Origin: Paradesulfitobacterium ferrireducens
Lineage (GTDB): Bacteria; Bacillota; Desulfitobacteriia; Desulfitobacteriales; Desulfitobacteriaceae
DNA: 64,000 nt
NCBI RefSeq assembly: GCF_017310645.1
Contig: NZ_JAFLRH010000002.1
Span: 1 to 64,000 of the forward strand
Reading direction: 5' to 3'
Shown: positions 1 through 7,442 of the stretch, piece after piece
Position numbering within the stretch: the first letter of the stretch is position 1
Layout: every line of letters starts with the position of its first letter
Translations under genes and position numbers: made by a program
The notes under the pieces: generated by a model
The model's input: the letters and a program-made list of their open reading frames with translations, nothing else
Database searches by the model: none
Told to the model about the DNA's origin: nothing

Positions 1-268
1 AGCCAATCCGCAGGAGGTGGAAATAATGATCTATAATTTGGAACGAACGCTGGATGAGATAGAGCAGCAAGCTGAATTTCGAGGCATGCTTAAAGGCCGG
101 GAAGAAGGCCGGGAAGAAGGCAGGGAAGAAGGCCGGGAAGAAGAGAAAGTGCTGACAGCCAAGGCGGCTCTGGCGAAAGGGTTAACGCTCGAACTCATCG
201 CGGAAATCACCGGACTTCCTCTGGAAAAGCTCCTGGAGCTGCAAAATGAGATTAGGCACAAAACCTGA
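1..268 (+). CDS. C-terminal end of an Rpn-family recombination-promoting nuclease/putative transposase (partial, cut by window edge)
   Basis: The frame is open from the first bases of the window. A GTG at 17 sits inside the AGGAGG-like stretch and has no upstream ribosome site, so this is probably the tail of a longer gene starting before the window. The visible part is a charged helix with four GREE repeats (roughly residues 27-42 counted from position 17) followed by a small helical module with 'KGLTLELIAEITGLPLEKL'. Such an acidic-basic repeat plus HTH-like tail is typical of the C-terminus of Rpn/PD-(D/E)XK nucleases, which promote RecA-independent recombination. The catalytic domain lies outside the window, so the family call rests on the tail alone. 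Confidence 0.6.
   Translation, partial: ANPQEVEIMIYNLERTLDEIEQQAEFRGMLKGREEGREEGREEGREEEKVLTAKAALAKGLTLELIAEITGLPLEKLLELQNEIRHKT
95..142 (+). repeat. Four tandem 12-bp repeats encoding GREE
   Basis: Units at 95-106, 107-118, 119-130 and 131-142 read GGCCGGGAAGAA, with one C-to-A change in the third copy. Each encodes Gly-Arg-Glu-Glu in frame. The near identity at DNA level suggests recent copy-number change by slippage; in Rpn-type proteins this part is a variable linker. Confidence 0.9.
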
Positions 269-274
269 GCCAGT

Positions 275-338
275 GGGTACCAAAATGGTACCCTTTGCTC
301 GCCTGAATTGAGACCACGAGAGTGGTCGTTTTTATTTT
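275..338 (+). terminator. Two consecutive hairpins, the second a clear intrinsic terminator
   Basis: The first hairpin is GGGTACC-AAAAT-GGTACCC (275-293). The second is GACCAC-GAGA-GTGGTC (312-327) followed by GTTTTTATTTT. Together they close the Rpn-type gene and insulate the downstream regulator. Confidence 0.8.
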
Positions 339-396
339 GCGCTCGTAAGATCGTATGACCATAAGGAGTTGTATCAGCTAATAAGAAGTCGTATAA

Positions 397-419
397 TTGA
401 CACAGAACATATGTTCTGT
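397..419 (+). promoter_or_regulatory. LexA-type SOS box with adjacent -35 element
   Basis: ACAGAACATATGTTCTGT (402-419) is a perfect 18-bp palindrome. Its core, GAACATATGTTC, matches the Gram-positive LexA/DinR consensus (CGAACNNNNGTTCG-type) except for the outermost bases. A consensus TTGACA (397-402) abuts it, so LexA bound here would cover the promoter spacer. The -10 is weak (around 420-427). The box lies 55 bases before the start codon of the XRE gene at 474. Confidence 0.7.
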
Positions 420-473
420 TGCATAAAAGGATTGAGCGGCTTATTCAGACTGACGTCAGAAAGGGGAGAAAGT

Positions 474-749
474 ATGTCAGCACAAGGGTGGGGAAAAAAC
501 CTTCATAAATGGCGGCTGCAGAGAGGATACACTCTTGTACAACTCGCAGCAAAAAGCGGTTTGAGTGCCCAGTTGCTTTGGCAATTGGAAAACGGAATAC
601 GAAAAGGAACGCCGAATCAGTGGCTTAAACTGGCTCGAACCCTCGATGTTGAGGTGCGTGAACTTATGAGCGAGTCTAAGATTATGCCTGATGATTCAGG
701 ACGAATCGAAGAAACAGTTTCTCTATACCAAATACTGATGGGATCTTAA
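474..749 (+). CDS. Small XRE-family helix-turn-helix regulator
   Basis: The product is 91 residues. It holds one Cro/CI-type HTH (about residues 9-62, with 'LVQLAAKSGLSAQLLWQLE') and a short C-terminal tail with no effector domain, so it is probably a dimeric DNA-binding repressor. ATG 474 is chosen because AAGGGGAG lies 5-8 bases upstream; longer in-frame readings from about 369 would translate across the SOS box. The LexA-like palindrome upstream suggests induction by DNA damage. No phage genes or divergent partner are adjacent, so its targets are unknown. The fold is clear; the role is not. Confidence 0.85.
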   Translation: MSAQGWGKNLHKWRLQRGYTLVQLAAKSGLSAQLLWQLENGIRKGTPNQWLKLARTLDVEVRELMSESKIMPDDSGRIEETVSLYQILMGS

Positions 750-887
750 GTGAGTTTCCTTTAAACTATACGGAATATTCTACAACGAGTTCGGGAACAA
801 AATGTCCGTGTCCTAGGAAAAAACTTGCAGGAAAAGCCAAGATATTAGAGAATTAAAGAGTCAAGAAAGCGATAAGGAGTCGAAAAG

Positions 888-2276
888 ATGCGGTTCAGGC
901 TCAAACGGGCAACTTCTGGCAAACCGCGGCACAGTTTGTACGAGGAATTAAAGCTTTGCCGTTGGCAAATTGACGCCTTGGTCGGCGTGGATATCGATGC
1001 TCGCCTGGTTGTGGATGCGGGGGGCCGAATACTCTATGCCAATAAGTCGGGGCGGCAGTTTTTGAATCGGGTGCTCTGCGCTTGGAATGACACTGTTTTT
1101 CCCTATCCCTTGGAGGACGGAGAAATTGCGTATTTGGGGGTCGGGGGGGAAGAACGGGTGGCGGAAATGCGGGTGGTTCCTGCTCACTGGGAGGACTCCC
1201 CGGCTACGGTTGTGGTCTTGCATGACATTACGGCCCGCAAAGAGCGGGAAACGATGTTGCGCCTTTACAACCGAGTCTTTGAACAGGCCCAGGAAGGTAT
1301 GGTGCTTACAGATGCCGAGGCCAGGATTATTTCTGTCAATCATGCTTTTACCGTGACGACGGGGTACACTTACGCCGAGGTGTATGGACGGAATCCGAGC
1401 CTTTTACAGTCCGGCCGCCATTCAAGAGATTTTTATGCGGACATGTGGGACGACCTGCTGCGGCACGGACATTGGGCGGGAGAGATCTGGAACAAACGCC
1501 GGTCCGGTGAAATCTACCCAGAATGGCTGGATATCGGCGTGATTCGGGATGAGAGTGGGAACACATCGCATTATGTGGCGGTTTTCCGCGATATCACCCA
1601 GGATATCCAGATGCGTGAAGAAATACATCTGGCCAGTCGGCTTCAGCAAGATATGCTGCGTCCGGACTTCAGACACGACCTGTTTTATACCCAAGGGCTT
1701 TTTTATCCCAAGGAATTTATCAGCGGGGATTATTACGATTATCGTTGGTTTGAAGAAGAGAAAAAACTGAGCGGCTGCCTGATCGATGTGATGGGACACG
1801 GGATTAGCGCCGGGTTGATGGTTTCAGCCCTGCGCGTACTTTTCCGGCAGGTTGCCGATAAGCCTTGGCTTTTACAGGAAAAAATAAATTGGTTAAATCG
1901 TGAGACCGTAAGGATTTTGCCGCGGGATATGTTTGCCGCCGTACTCTTGTTTGAATATGATGCGGATCAGGGCTTGCTCCGGTATGCATCAGCGGGTATT
2001 TCCAGTTTTTTGCTTTTGAAGGAATCCTTTTATGAAAAATGCAGTATAGCCGGTCTTTTTCTTGGGATCATGGCGGCGGAGCAGTATGAAGTGCACGAAA
2101 TCAAGCTCAATTCCGGTGAGGGTGTTCTGTTTTGGACAGACGGATTTGCGGAGCGTATGGCCGATCTGACGGGAGTCTGCTCAGAACCGGAGGGAATTCT
2201 TGAGCAGTTAAGAAGTATGGCGGCACAAGGGAAGCTGGAAGATGACGCCACTGTTTTTCTGTTAAGACGGAGTTAA
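888..2276 (+). CDS. PAS-PAS-SpoIIE/RsbU-type PP2C serine phosphatase
   Basis: The product is 462 residues and soluble. Two PAS-like sensor domains (about 30-115 and 130-240, the second ending in 'VAVFRDIT') precede a PPM/SpoIIE phosphatase domain (about 250-460). Metal-binding acidic motifs are visible: 'GDYYD' at D281, 'DVMGHG' at D300 and a C-terminal 'DDATVF' at D452-D453. In this family the phosphatase dephosphorylates a STAS-domain antagonist, releasing a partner from an RsbW-type kinase. Both partners lie just downstream (2293 kinase, 4498 STAS). AAGGAG 10 bases before ATG 888 fixes the start. The PAS ligand is unknown; no heme or flavin signature stands out. Confidence 0.9.
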   Translation: MRFRLKRATSGKPRHSLYEELKLCRWQIDALVGVDIDARLVVDAGGRILYANKSGRQFLNRVLCAWNDTVFPYPLEDGEIAYLGVGGEERVAEMRVVPAHWEDSPATVVVLHDITARKERETMLRLYNRVFEQAQEGMVLTDAEARIISVNHAFTVTTGYTYAEVYGRNPSLLQSGRHSRDFYADMWDDLLRHGHWAGEIWNKRRSGEIYPEWLDIGVIRDESGNTSHYVAVFRDITQDIQMREEIHLASRLQQDMLRPDFRHDLFYTQGLFYPKEFISGDYYDYRWFEEEKKLSGCLIDVMGHGISAGLMVSALRVLFRQVADKPWLLQEKINWLNRETVRILPRDMFAAVLLFEYDADQGLLRYASAGISSFLLLKESFYEKCSIAGLFLGIMAAEQYEVHEIKLNSGEGVLFWTDGFAERMADLTGVCSEPEGILEQLRSMAAQGKLEDDATVFLLRRS

Positions 2277-2292
2277 GGAGAGGAGGGAGTGT

Positions 2293-2772
2293 ATGCGCGA
2301 GAAACGGTTGGAATTTAAGTTTTATGATTTCGACGGTTTTCGACAGGTGCGCTGTTGCCTATCCGCATATTTAGAGGAAGTGTTGGCCGGTCATCCTTCC
2401 AGGAGAATCATCCTGACGGAAATCGCTTTGAACGAAGCGGTTGCCAATGCTTTGAAAGCTTGTCAAGAGCAAGCAGGCGACCGGATGAGCAATGGGGTCA
2501 AGGTGGCAGTTTATGTGCGCAACAGGGAAGAACTCGTGCTGCGAATCCAGGACACCGGGTGTGGCTTTCCGGCGGCGGAGAAGCTTAAACAAATCGAGCA
2601 TAAAATGTGTGATCCCGCCCTGATCGAGGATGACGCCTGGGTGGAATCAGGCCGTGGTCTTTTGATTATGCGGGCTGTGGCGGATCGGCTGGAGTTTAGC
2701 CGCTTGGGCAATCAGGTGTCCCTATATATAAGCCTGACACACAAATCCGATCTGGAGGCAAGACCGGGATGA
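2293..2772 (+). CDS. RsbW-like anti-sigma/switch kinase (HATPase_c)
   Basis: This 159-residue single-domain GHKL ATPase has an N-box 'LNEAVANA' (about 46-53), a G1 box 'DTGCGFP' (87-93) and a G2 box 'GRGLLIM' (120-126). It lacks any dimerisation/His phosphotransfer domain, which is typical of RsbW/SpoIIAB-type serine kinases rather than histidine kinases. It follows the phosphatase by 16 bases behind AGGAGGGAG and should phosphorylate the STAS protein at 4498. Its output partner (a sigma factor or another target) is not in the window. Confidence 0.88.
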   Translation: MREKRLEFKFYDFDGFRQVRCCLSAYLEEVLAGHPSRRIILTEIALNEAVANALKACQEQAGDRMSNGVKVAVYVRNREELVLRIQDTGCGFPAAEKLKQIEHKMCDPALIEDDAWVESGRGLLIMRAVADRLEFSRLGNQVSLYISLTHKSDLEARPG

Positions 2773-2833
2773 TTATAATATTTCAAGGCCGGATAGCCCT
2801 AGGGTGCCAACGGAGAGATAAGAAAGGGTTGAG

Positions 2834-4468
2834 ATGATGAGACTGTCGGTCAGAATGAAGCTGTATGCGGGTTATCTTTTGGTTATCCTGATCTTTTTAT
2901 TCGCATTGCTGGCGGATTTTGAAACGGTGACTTCGGCTGGCGCTCAAGGCCACGGGGGACAGTACATTGTCTGGCTGGGTGCCGCAACGGCTGTGGTGCT
3001 GGCCTTAGGGATTGGTTGGCGGCAGGCGCGTTGGCTCACCCGAAAGTTGGCTAGGCTCCAGGAGAGCATGGCCAGAGTCGGCATGGGAGATTTAACGGTG
3101 ATGGCTCCGGTGGATTCAGGCGATGAATTTGGGGATCTGAATGCCGCATTTAATGTGATGGTGGCCCGCCAGGCAGAGATGACCGCCCAGAATAATCGGA
3201 TGGCGGTGGAACTGACCGCTTCGGCCGAGGAACTGGCAGCTTCGGGTGAACAGGTTACCGTATCGATCGGGGAAATGAGCACCAGCATGCAAAAGGTGGC
3301 GCAAGAGGCTGACGAAGGAACCAAGGCGATAACCCAGGCATCCCAGGTCTTGCTGGAACTCTCTTCTTTGATCCAGATTGCCAAGAGCAAAGGAGAATCG
3401 GCCGCCCACAACTCCCAGAACACCCTGCAGGCGGCACAGAAGGGCCGGCAGACGGTGAGCGCGTTGGTGGAGCGGATGGACAATATCCGGCAGCAAACGC
3501 TGGAGACCGAACGGTTGATGGAGAATCTCGACCATTATTCTCAACAAATTGGCACGATCACAGAAACAATCACCGCCCTGGCGGCCCAAACCAATTTGTT
3601 GGCGCTGAATGCGGCCATAGAGGCGGCTCGGGCTGGCGAGGCGGGTCGCGGCTTTGCGGTGGTTGCGGAAGAGGTGCGCAAGCTGGCGGAGCAATCCAAT
3701 CAAGGCGCGGCCGAAGTGGCTGTCCTGGTGCAGAAAACACTGGCGGCGGTGGCGGATGCGGTGGGCGCGATCAGACAGAGCCGGGCAGATGTTGACGCCG
3801 GGGCGAGTGCGGCCCAGGAAGCCGGCGGAGCTTTACAAGAAACCGTGGCGGCGGTGCAGGGTACCGTGCATGATGTGGACCAAGTTGTTTCGGTGACCGA
3901 TTCCGAAGTGGCCAGTTCGGAGCAGATTGTGAGGCTGATTCATTCGGTGGCTTCGGTCGTTGAAAATACGGCAACCGAGACCCACGGGATGGCGGCAGTA
4001 ACCGAGGAGATCAATGCGGCCATGCAGACGGTGGCGGCCAGCACGGGGCAGACCAGCAATTTAGCGGTTGAACTGAAAGCGGACATGGCTAAATATAAAG
4101 TTGTTGCTGGACAATTGAGCATGCAGGACATTCTGGAGAAAGCCAAGACCGATCATCTCTTATGGAAATCGAGGATCACCAATATGCTGAAAGGGCTGGA
4201 AACGGTCACTCCGGAAGAGGTGACCTCGCATGAGCATTGCCGGTTGGGTAAATGGTATTATGCCAAGGATAATCCGGTGCAGGGCATGCCGGAATACACA
4301 GCTTTGGCCGAACCGCACCGCTTGGTGCACGAATGCGCTTTGCTGGCGGCAGGGGCTTATGCCCAGGGGGATAAAGAAAATGCGGCCAAGTCTCTCCGGC
4401 GGCTGGAAAGGCACTCCCATCGAGTGATTAAGCTGTTAAACCGGCTGATGAAAAAGGTTCCGGGATAA
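2834..4468 (+). CDS. Methyl-accepting chemotaxis protein with C-terminal CZB zinc-binding domain
   Basis: The product is 544 residues. Two membrane segments (about 8-28 and 43-63) are separated by only some 15 residues, so there is no real external sensor domain. HAMP (about 64-115), helical signalling hairpins with the conserved tip '[20 protein letters not shown]' (about 255-275), and a C-terminal CZB domain (about 440-540) follow. The CZB part shows H441, 'C469-RLGKWY' and 'HRLVH' near 494-498, the usual 3-His/1-Cys zinc ligands. CZB receptors sense zinc or oxidants through the zinc thiolate. A second ATG at 2837 is an equally good start. Its position inside a partner-switching operon is unusual. 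Confidence 0.93.
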   Translation: MMRLSVRMKLYAGYLLVILIFLFALLADFETVTSAGAQGHGGQYIVWLGAATAVVLALGIGWRQARWLTRKLARLQESMARVGMGDLTVMAPVDSGDEFGDLNAAFNVMVARQAEMTAQNNRMAVELTASAEELAASGEQVTVSIGEMSTSMQKVAQEADEGTKAITQASQVLLELSSLIQIAKSKGESAAHNSQNTLQAAQKGRQTVSALVERMDNIRQQTLETERLMENLDHYSQQIGTITETITALAAQTNLLALNAAIEAARAGEAGRGFAVVAEEVRKLAEQSNQGAAEVAVLVQKTLAAVADAVGAIRQSRADVDAGASAAQEAGGALQETVAAVQGTVHDVDQVVSVTDSEVASSEQIVRLIHSVASVVENTATETHGMAAVTEEINAAMQTVAASTGQTSNLAVELKADMAKYKVVAGQLSMQDILEKAKTDHLLWKSRITNMLKGLETVTPEEVTSHEHCRLGKWYYAKDNPVQGMPEYTALAEPHRLVHECALLAAGAYAQGDKENAAKSLRRLERHSHRVIKLLNRLMKKVPG

Positions 4469-4497
4469 GAACTCCGGAGAAAGGGGGATAACTAGAG

Positions 4498-4800
4498 ATG
4501 GAGAAGGAAATCCGAGTGGAGCACGGAGAAGTCGTGGTTGAACTGAAGGGCAAGATTTATGTCGATGATGCGGCGGATCTCAGGGAGCGGCTGCTCCAGA
4601 TTCTGTCCGAAGGCAAGAATAGATTTTTAATCAAGATGAGTGAGGTTCATTACATTGACAGTTCCGGGTTGGGGGTTTTGGTGGCCATTCAGAAAAGAGC
4701 TTTGGAGCACGGCGGGCAGGTTCGCTTGCAAGGGTTGAGCGGAGCGGTAAAAGAGATTTTTGAACTGACGCGCCTGACCAAGGTGTTTGAGATTATATGA
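4498..4800 (+). CDS. STAS-domain anti-sigma factor antagonist (RsbV/SpoIIAA-like)
   Basis: The product is a 100-residue STAS domain with the phosphorylation signature 'YIDSSGLGVL'; D54-S55-S56 marks the serine normally phosphorylated by an RsbW-type kinase and dephosphorylated by a SpoIIE/RsbU phosphatase. It closes the phosphatase-kinase-chemoreceptor-STAS set, all on one strand with short gaps. The unphosphorylated form would bind the kinase at 2293. The length is normal for the family. Confidence 0.92.
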   Translation: MEKEIRVEHGEVVVELKGKIYVDDAADLRERLLQILSEGKNRFLIKMSEVHYIDSSGLGVLVAIQKRALEHGGQVRLQGLSGAVKEIFELTRLTKVFEII

Positions 4801-4956
4801 CCAAAAGAGTTCTTTTTTCTTAGCTATCCTGCGTAGCCGCCCAGCCCATCATGAGCAAGCGCAAAGGGAATCGCGACCGGAAAATGAAGCGGCGGGAGCG
4901 GAAAGCGGCCCGGCAGGATACTGTGGAGCTTACAGGATACTGAGGAGACGAACAAA

Positions 4957-5337
4957 ATGTTAGACATAAGCCAACGGCATGAGGAATGCCACATGAAAGA
5001 ACAATGTCTAAGGTATGAGATATGTCCTATGGTGTTAGTACAAAATATAGTTTCCGGTAAGTGGAAAATACTGATTCTATGGTATTTGAGTTATAATACG
5101 TTAAGATTTCGTGATATAAAAAAGCATTTGCCCGATATTACTCAAAAAATGCTTACACAACAATTAAGAAAATTAGAAGAAGACAAACTTATTTACAGGA
5201 AAGTTTATCCCGTTGTACCACCCAAGGTGGAATACGGTTTAACGGATATCGGCAAAAGGATTATTCCAATCCTGGAAATGATGCATGGGTTTGGAACCGA
5301 ATATTTAAAGGGAGTTCTGGATAAGAAGGGAATATAA
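4957..5337 (+). CDS. HxlR/DUF24-family transcriptional regulator
   Basis: The product is 126 residues with a winged helix of the HxlR type: 'GKWKILILWYL', 'LRFRDIKKHLPDIT' and the wing 'VPPKVEYGLTDIGK'. The Cys-Pro just before the first helix ('ICPM') is at the place of the redox-sensing cysteine of YodB/CatR-type DUF24 regulators, so thiol/electrophile sensing is plausible. The first ATG (4957) follows a GGAG at about 9 bases; ATG 4993 is an alternative. It is encoded next to a flavin-type oxidase gene (convergent) and a DoxX gene, like the Bacillus catDE/YodB arrangement. Confidence 0.88.
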   Translation: MLDISQRHEECHMKEQCLRYEICPMVLVQNIVSGKWKILILWYLSYNTLRFRDIKKHLPDITQKMLTQQLRKLEEDKLIYRKVYPVVPPKVEYGLTDIGKRIIPILEMMHGFGTEYLKGVLDKKGI

Positions 5338-5469
5338 TGCCGAGTCAATGGTTACCAATTATCAAAGAAAAAAGAAAGGAGTCCTCCGCGGAAGGGATTA
5401 GGCTCCTTTGTGTTGCTTACAGCGAAATATTTAGTTTGCTCCTTACGAATTCTCAATGCGCAACCAGAC

Positions 5470-5868
5470 TTAACCGATTTTCTTACCCGCCATTGGCCCT
5501 GGTTTAAGGCTGTGAATTTCTTCAATATGCACCAACACTACTGCCTTTGGCCTGGGTAAACCATTTTGTTCAGATAAAGCCGCTGCTTGCTCATAAAGTT
5601 CCCCGCTGCTTTGAATCTCAGCTCGGCCCCAAAAACGATAACCGTCGGGAATTTCCCTATTGACTACTGCTATGACAACTCTGGAACCGTCTAAGATGTT
5701 TCTGTAAGTAGTTCCCCCGGTACCTTCAGTAAAAATCAAGGTATCATCATTTAGAACCCGCGTTGAACGTTTTGGGCCAATGTTTTGAATACCATCTTTA
5801 CTCACTGTACCGATGAAACATTGAAAATTATTCACCATATCCTTCATTTCCTGGCTAAGAACAGCCAT
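5470..5868 (-). CDS. Pyridoxamine 5'-phosphate oxidase-fold FMN-binding protein
   Basis: This 132-residue split-barrel protein has 'FIGTVSKDGIQNIGPKRS' near the N-terminus and a central 'TYRNILDGSRVVIAVV', matching the small PNPOx-like flavin proteins rather than true PdxH. Such proteins reduce or bind F420/FMN-type substrates; no specific reaction can be read. An AAGGGG site precedes ATG at 5868. It is divergent from the DoxX gene across a 250-bp region holding a 10-bp inverted repeat. Confidence 0.82.
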   Translation of the reverse strand: MAVLSQEMKDMVNNFQCFIGTVSKDGIQNIGPKRSTRVLNDDTLIFTEGTGGTTYRNILDGSRVVIAVVNREIPDGYRFWGRAEIQSSGELYEQAAALSEQNGLPRPKAVVLVHIEEIHSLKPGPMAGKKIG

Positions 5869-5951
5869 TTTCGCACCCCTTTTCTTCCTAAATAATTAAA
5901 TTGACGATTAATAAAAGAATACAATACGGAAACTGATTTGAGTAGTACGCA

Positions 5952-6035
5952 CATTATAGTAACATAGTACCTAAAACAATACCAGGTTATTGCCGGAAAG
6001 GTATCATTTCAGGTACTATGGCACATTAAGGTGCC
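5952..6035. promoter_or_regulatory. Intergenic operator candidate: 10-bp inverted repeat and second short palindrome
   Basis: CATAGTACCT (5963-5972) and AGGTACTATG (6011-6020) are perfect inverted repeats 38 bp apart. A second hairpin-like palindrome, GGCAC-ATTAAG-GTGCC (6020-6035), follows directly. On the minus strand a TATAAT (5957-5952) sits next to the first half-site, so a bound regulator would block transcription of the PNPOx-fold gene. The adjacent HxlR protein is the obvious candidate to bind here (inference). Confidence 0.5.
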
Positions 6036-6119
6036 TACTAGTCAAAATGGTTCTCGCATTTTATAATTTTATCAACACCAGAGCGCACGGCATAAGAGAT
6101 AAAAAGAGGAGGGGCCACA

Positions 6120-6533
6120 TTGAAAAAAGTTGCTGCGGTTTTTCGTTATGTATTCGCTATTTTCTACGTTTTTTCCGCATTAGGGTATTTCTTCGGTTTT
6201 ATGCCTTTGCCTAAGATGGATGGAATGGCACAACAACTAATGGACGCCATGGTTAGTTCCGGATACCTGATGATCTTTGTTAAACTTACTGAGTTAGTCG
6301 GCGGTATATTGTTATTGTTCAATCTTTCAGGACCGTTGGCTCTGGCCGTACTAGCCCCAATCACGTTAAACATTTTCCTTTTTAATTTGATCTTAAATCC
6401 ATCGCTAACATTTTTAGGTTTAATAATGCTTCTGATTCACCTGGGTTTGGTATGGAACTATCGGGAAAGGTTTATGTTGGTTTTGCGAAAAGAACCTGAT
6501 CCTTTTATCAGCGCTCGAAAGTTTTCCGCTTGA
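6120..6533 (+). CDS. DoxX-family membrane protein
   Basis: The product is 137 residues with four hydrophobic segments (about 8-28, 48-70, 74-92 and 97-115), matching the four-helix DoxX/DoxD-like family. The best start is TTG at 6120, behind AGAGGAGGGG. Some DoxX proteins (CatD of Bacillus) are induced by quinones through DUF24 regulators, and a DUF24/HxlR gene lies 0.8 kb upstream. A redox or electrophile-defence role is therefore likely but inferred from context. The ion or electron partner is unknown. Confidence 0.8.
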   Translation: MKKVAAVFRYVFAIFYVFSALGYFFGFMPLPKMDGMAQQLMDAMVSSGYLMIFVKLTELVGGILLLFNLSGPLALAVLAPITLNIFLFNLILNPSLTFLGLIMLLIHLGLVWNYRERFMLVLRKEPDPFISARKFSA

Positions 6534-6590
6534 ACAGCTCATTCGAGTTAAAGACGTTTAAGCTTTTTTAACTTAATCTGAAGTTTAGTT

Positions 6591-6627
6591 GAATTTATCC
6601 GATGGCTGACTGCCATCGGATAAATTC
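6591..6627. promoter_or_regulatory. Perfect 16-bp stem, 5-nt loop hairpin
   Basis: GAATTTATCCGATGGC (6591-6606), loop TGACT, then the exact reverse complement (6612-6627). There is no T-run on either side, so it is not a typical intrinsic terminator. It lies 58 bases after the DoxX gene and just before the broken metallo-hydrolase gene, where it could be an operator, an mRNA-end stabiliser or a relic of a small inverted-repeat element. Confidence 0.7.
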
Positions 6628-6640
6628 ATTGTAAGGGGAT

Positions 6641-7254
6641 GTAAAAAATTATTGACGAAGTTTTACCCAATCTGTACCGGATTGAAATTCCCTTGCCCGA
6701 AAATCCATTGAAATCTCTCAATTGATACCTTAAACTATGGTGACTACCTATTCCGTTGTGTCGAAACTCCTGGTCATACAAAAGGTCATATGTGCCTTTA
6801 TGAGGCCGAGAAAAATATATTGGTCTCAGGAGACCATATTTTAGGTGAGATAACACCCAATATTTCAGCCTGGTCCTATGAGGAAGATCCCTTGGCAGAA
6901 TACTTCAATAGTTTGGATAAGGTTTATGGACTAGAGATTAAGCTTGTCTTGCCTGGACATAGGGCAGTAATTACCGATTGTAAAAAAAGAATTCAGCAGC
7001 TGAGACTTCACCATCAGACAAGGTTGGAAGAAACTGTATCTATCTTGGAAAAAGGCAGTAAAAACGCTTTTGAGGTAGCGGCACAGATGACCTGGGAGAT
7101 GAGTTATAAATCTTGGGATTTGTTTCCTGTAGCGCAAAAGTTGTTCACCTTTGGTGAGGCATTAGCCCACTTGCTCTATCTTGAAGGAAAAGGGAAAATA
7201 CGTAAGGATCTCATCGACCAAAAGATGGTCTTTACTCTGAAACAAACCGGTTAG
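6641..7254 (+). pseudogene. MBL-fold metallo-hydrolase, internally deleted
   Basis: After a ribosome-site-like AGGGG, ATG at 6639 is followed at once by TAA; the frame then reads 'IIDEVLPNLYRIEIPLPENP' and stops at TGA near 6709. A second frame resumes with 'LFRCVETPGHTKGH' and runs to 7254 as the intact C-terminal two thirds of a metallo-beta-lactamase-fold hydrolase ('SGDHIL', 'VLPGHR'). The HxHxDH metal-binding motif and about 100 flanking residues expected between these pieces are missing. Deletion plus start-codon damage make this a dead gene. An internal ATG at 6790 could give a 154-residue fragment without a metal site. Confidence 0.8.
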
Positions 7255-7442
7255 CCCCAAAAGGGCGAAGCACATATTCACAGCATGTTGTACACGGCTG
7301 TTATTCGCATTATAGTATTACTAGGAGAAAAAGAGGTGAACACATAGGTAGCGGCCAGAGCACGTTACCTTGCCGCAATTGAGGCTTCTTTTCCGGCCCG
7401 GCCGTACCGTATATTGGATCTATGGACTAGGAGGTGTTTCCC

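Noticed and set aside
2944-3703. Two long minus-strand open frames (179 and 195 codons) opposite the chemoreceptor gene
   Set aside because: They are antisense shadows of GC-rich codons in the MCP gene, with no ribosome sites and low-complexity translations.
4851-4943. 30-codon very basic ORF (starts MSKRKGNRDRKMKRRERK) before the HxlR gene
   Set aside because: No ribosome binding site and no known counterpart; the surrounding short direct repeat CAGGATACTG suggests non-coding sequence.
7255-7442. Possible molybdenum-cofactor riboswitch in front of the first molybdoenzyme
   Set aside because: Short GC-rich complementary segments exist (GCGGC/GCCGC) but I could not match the conserved Moco RNA core.
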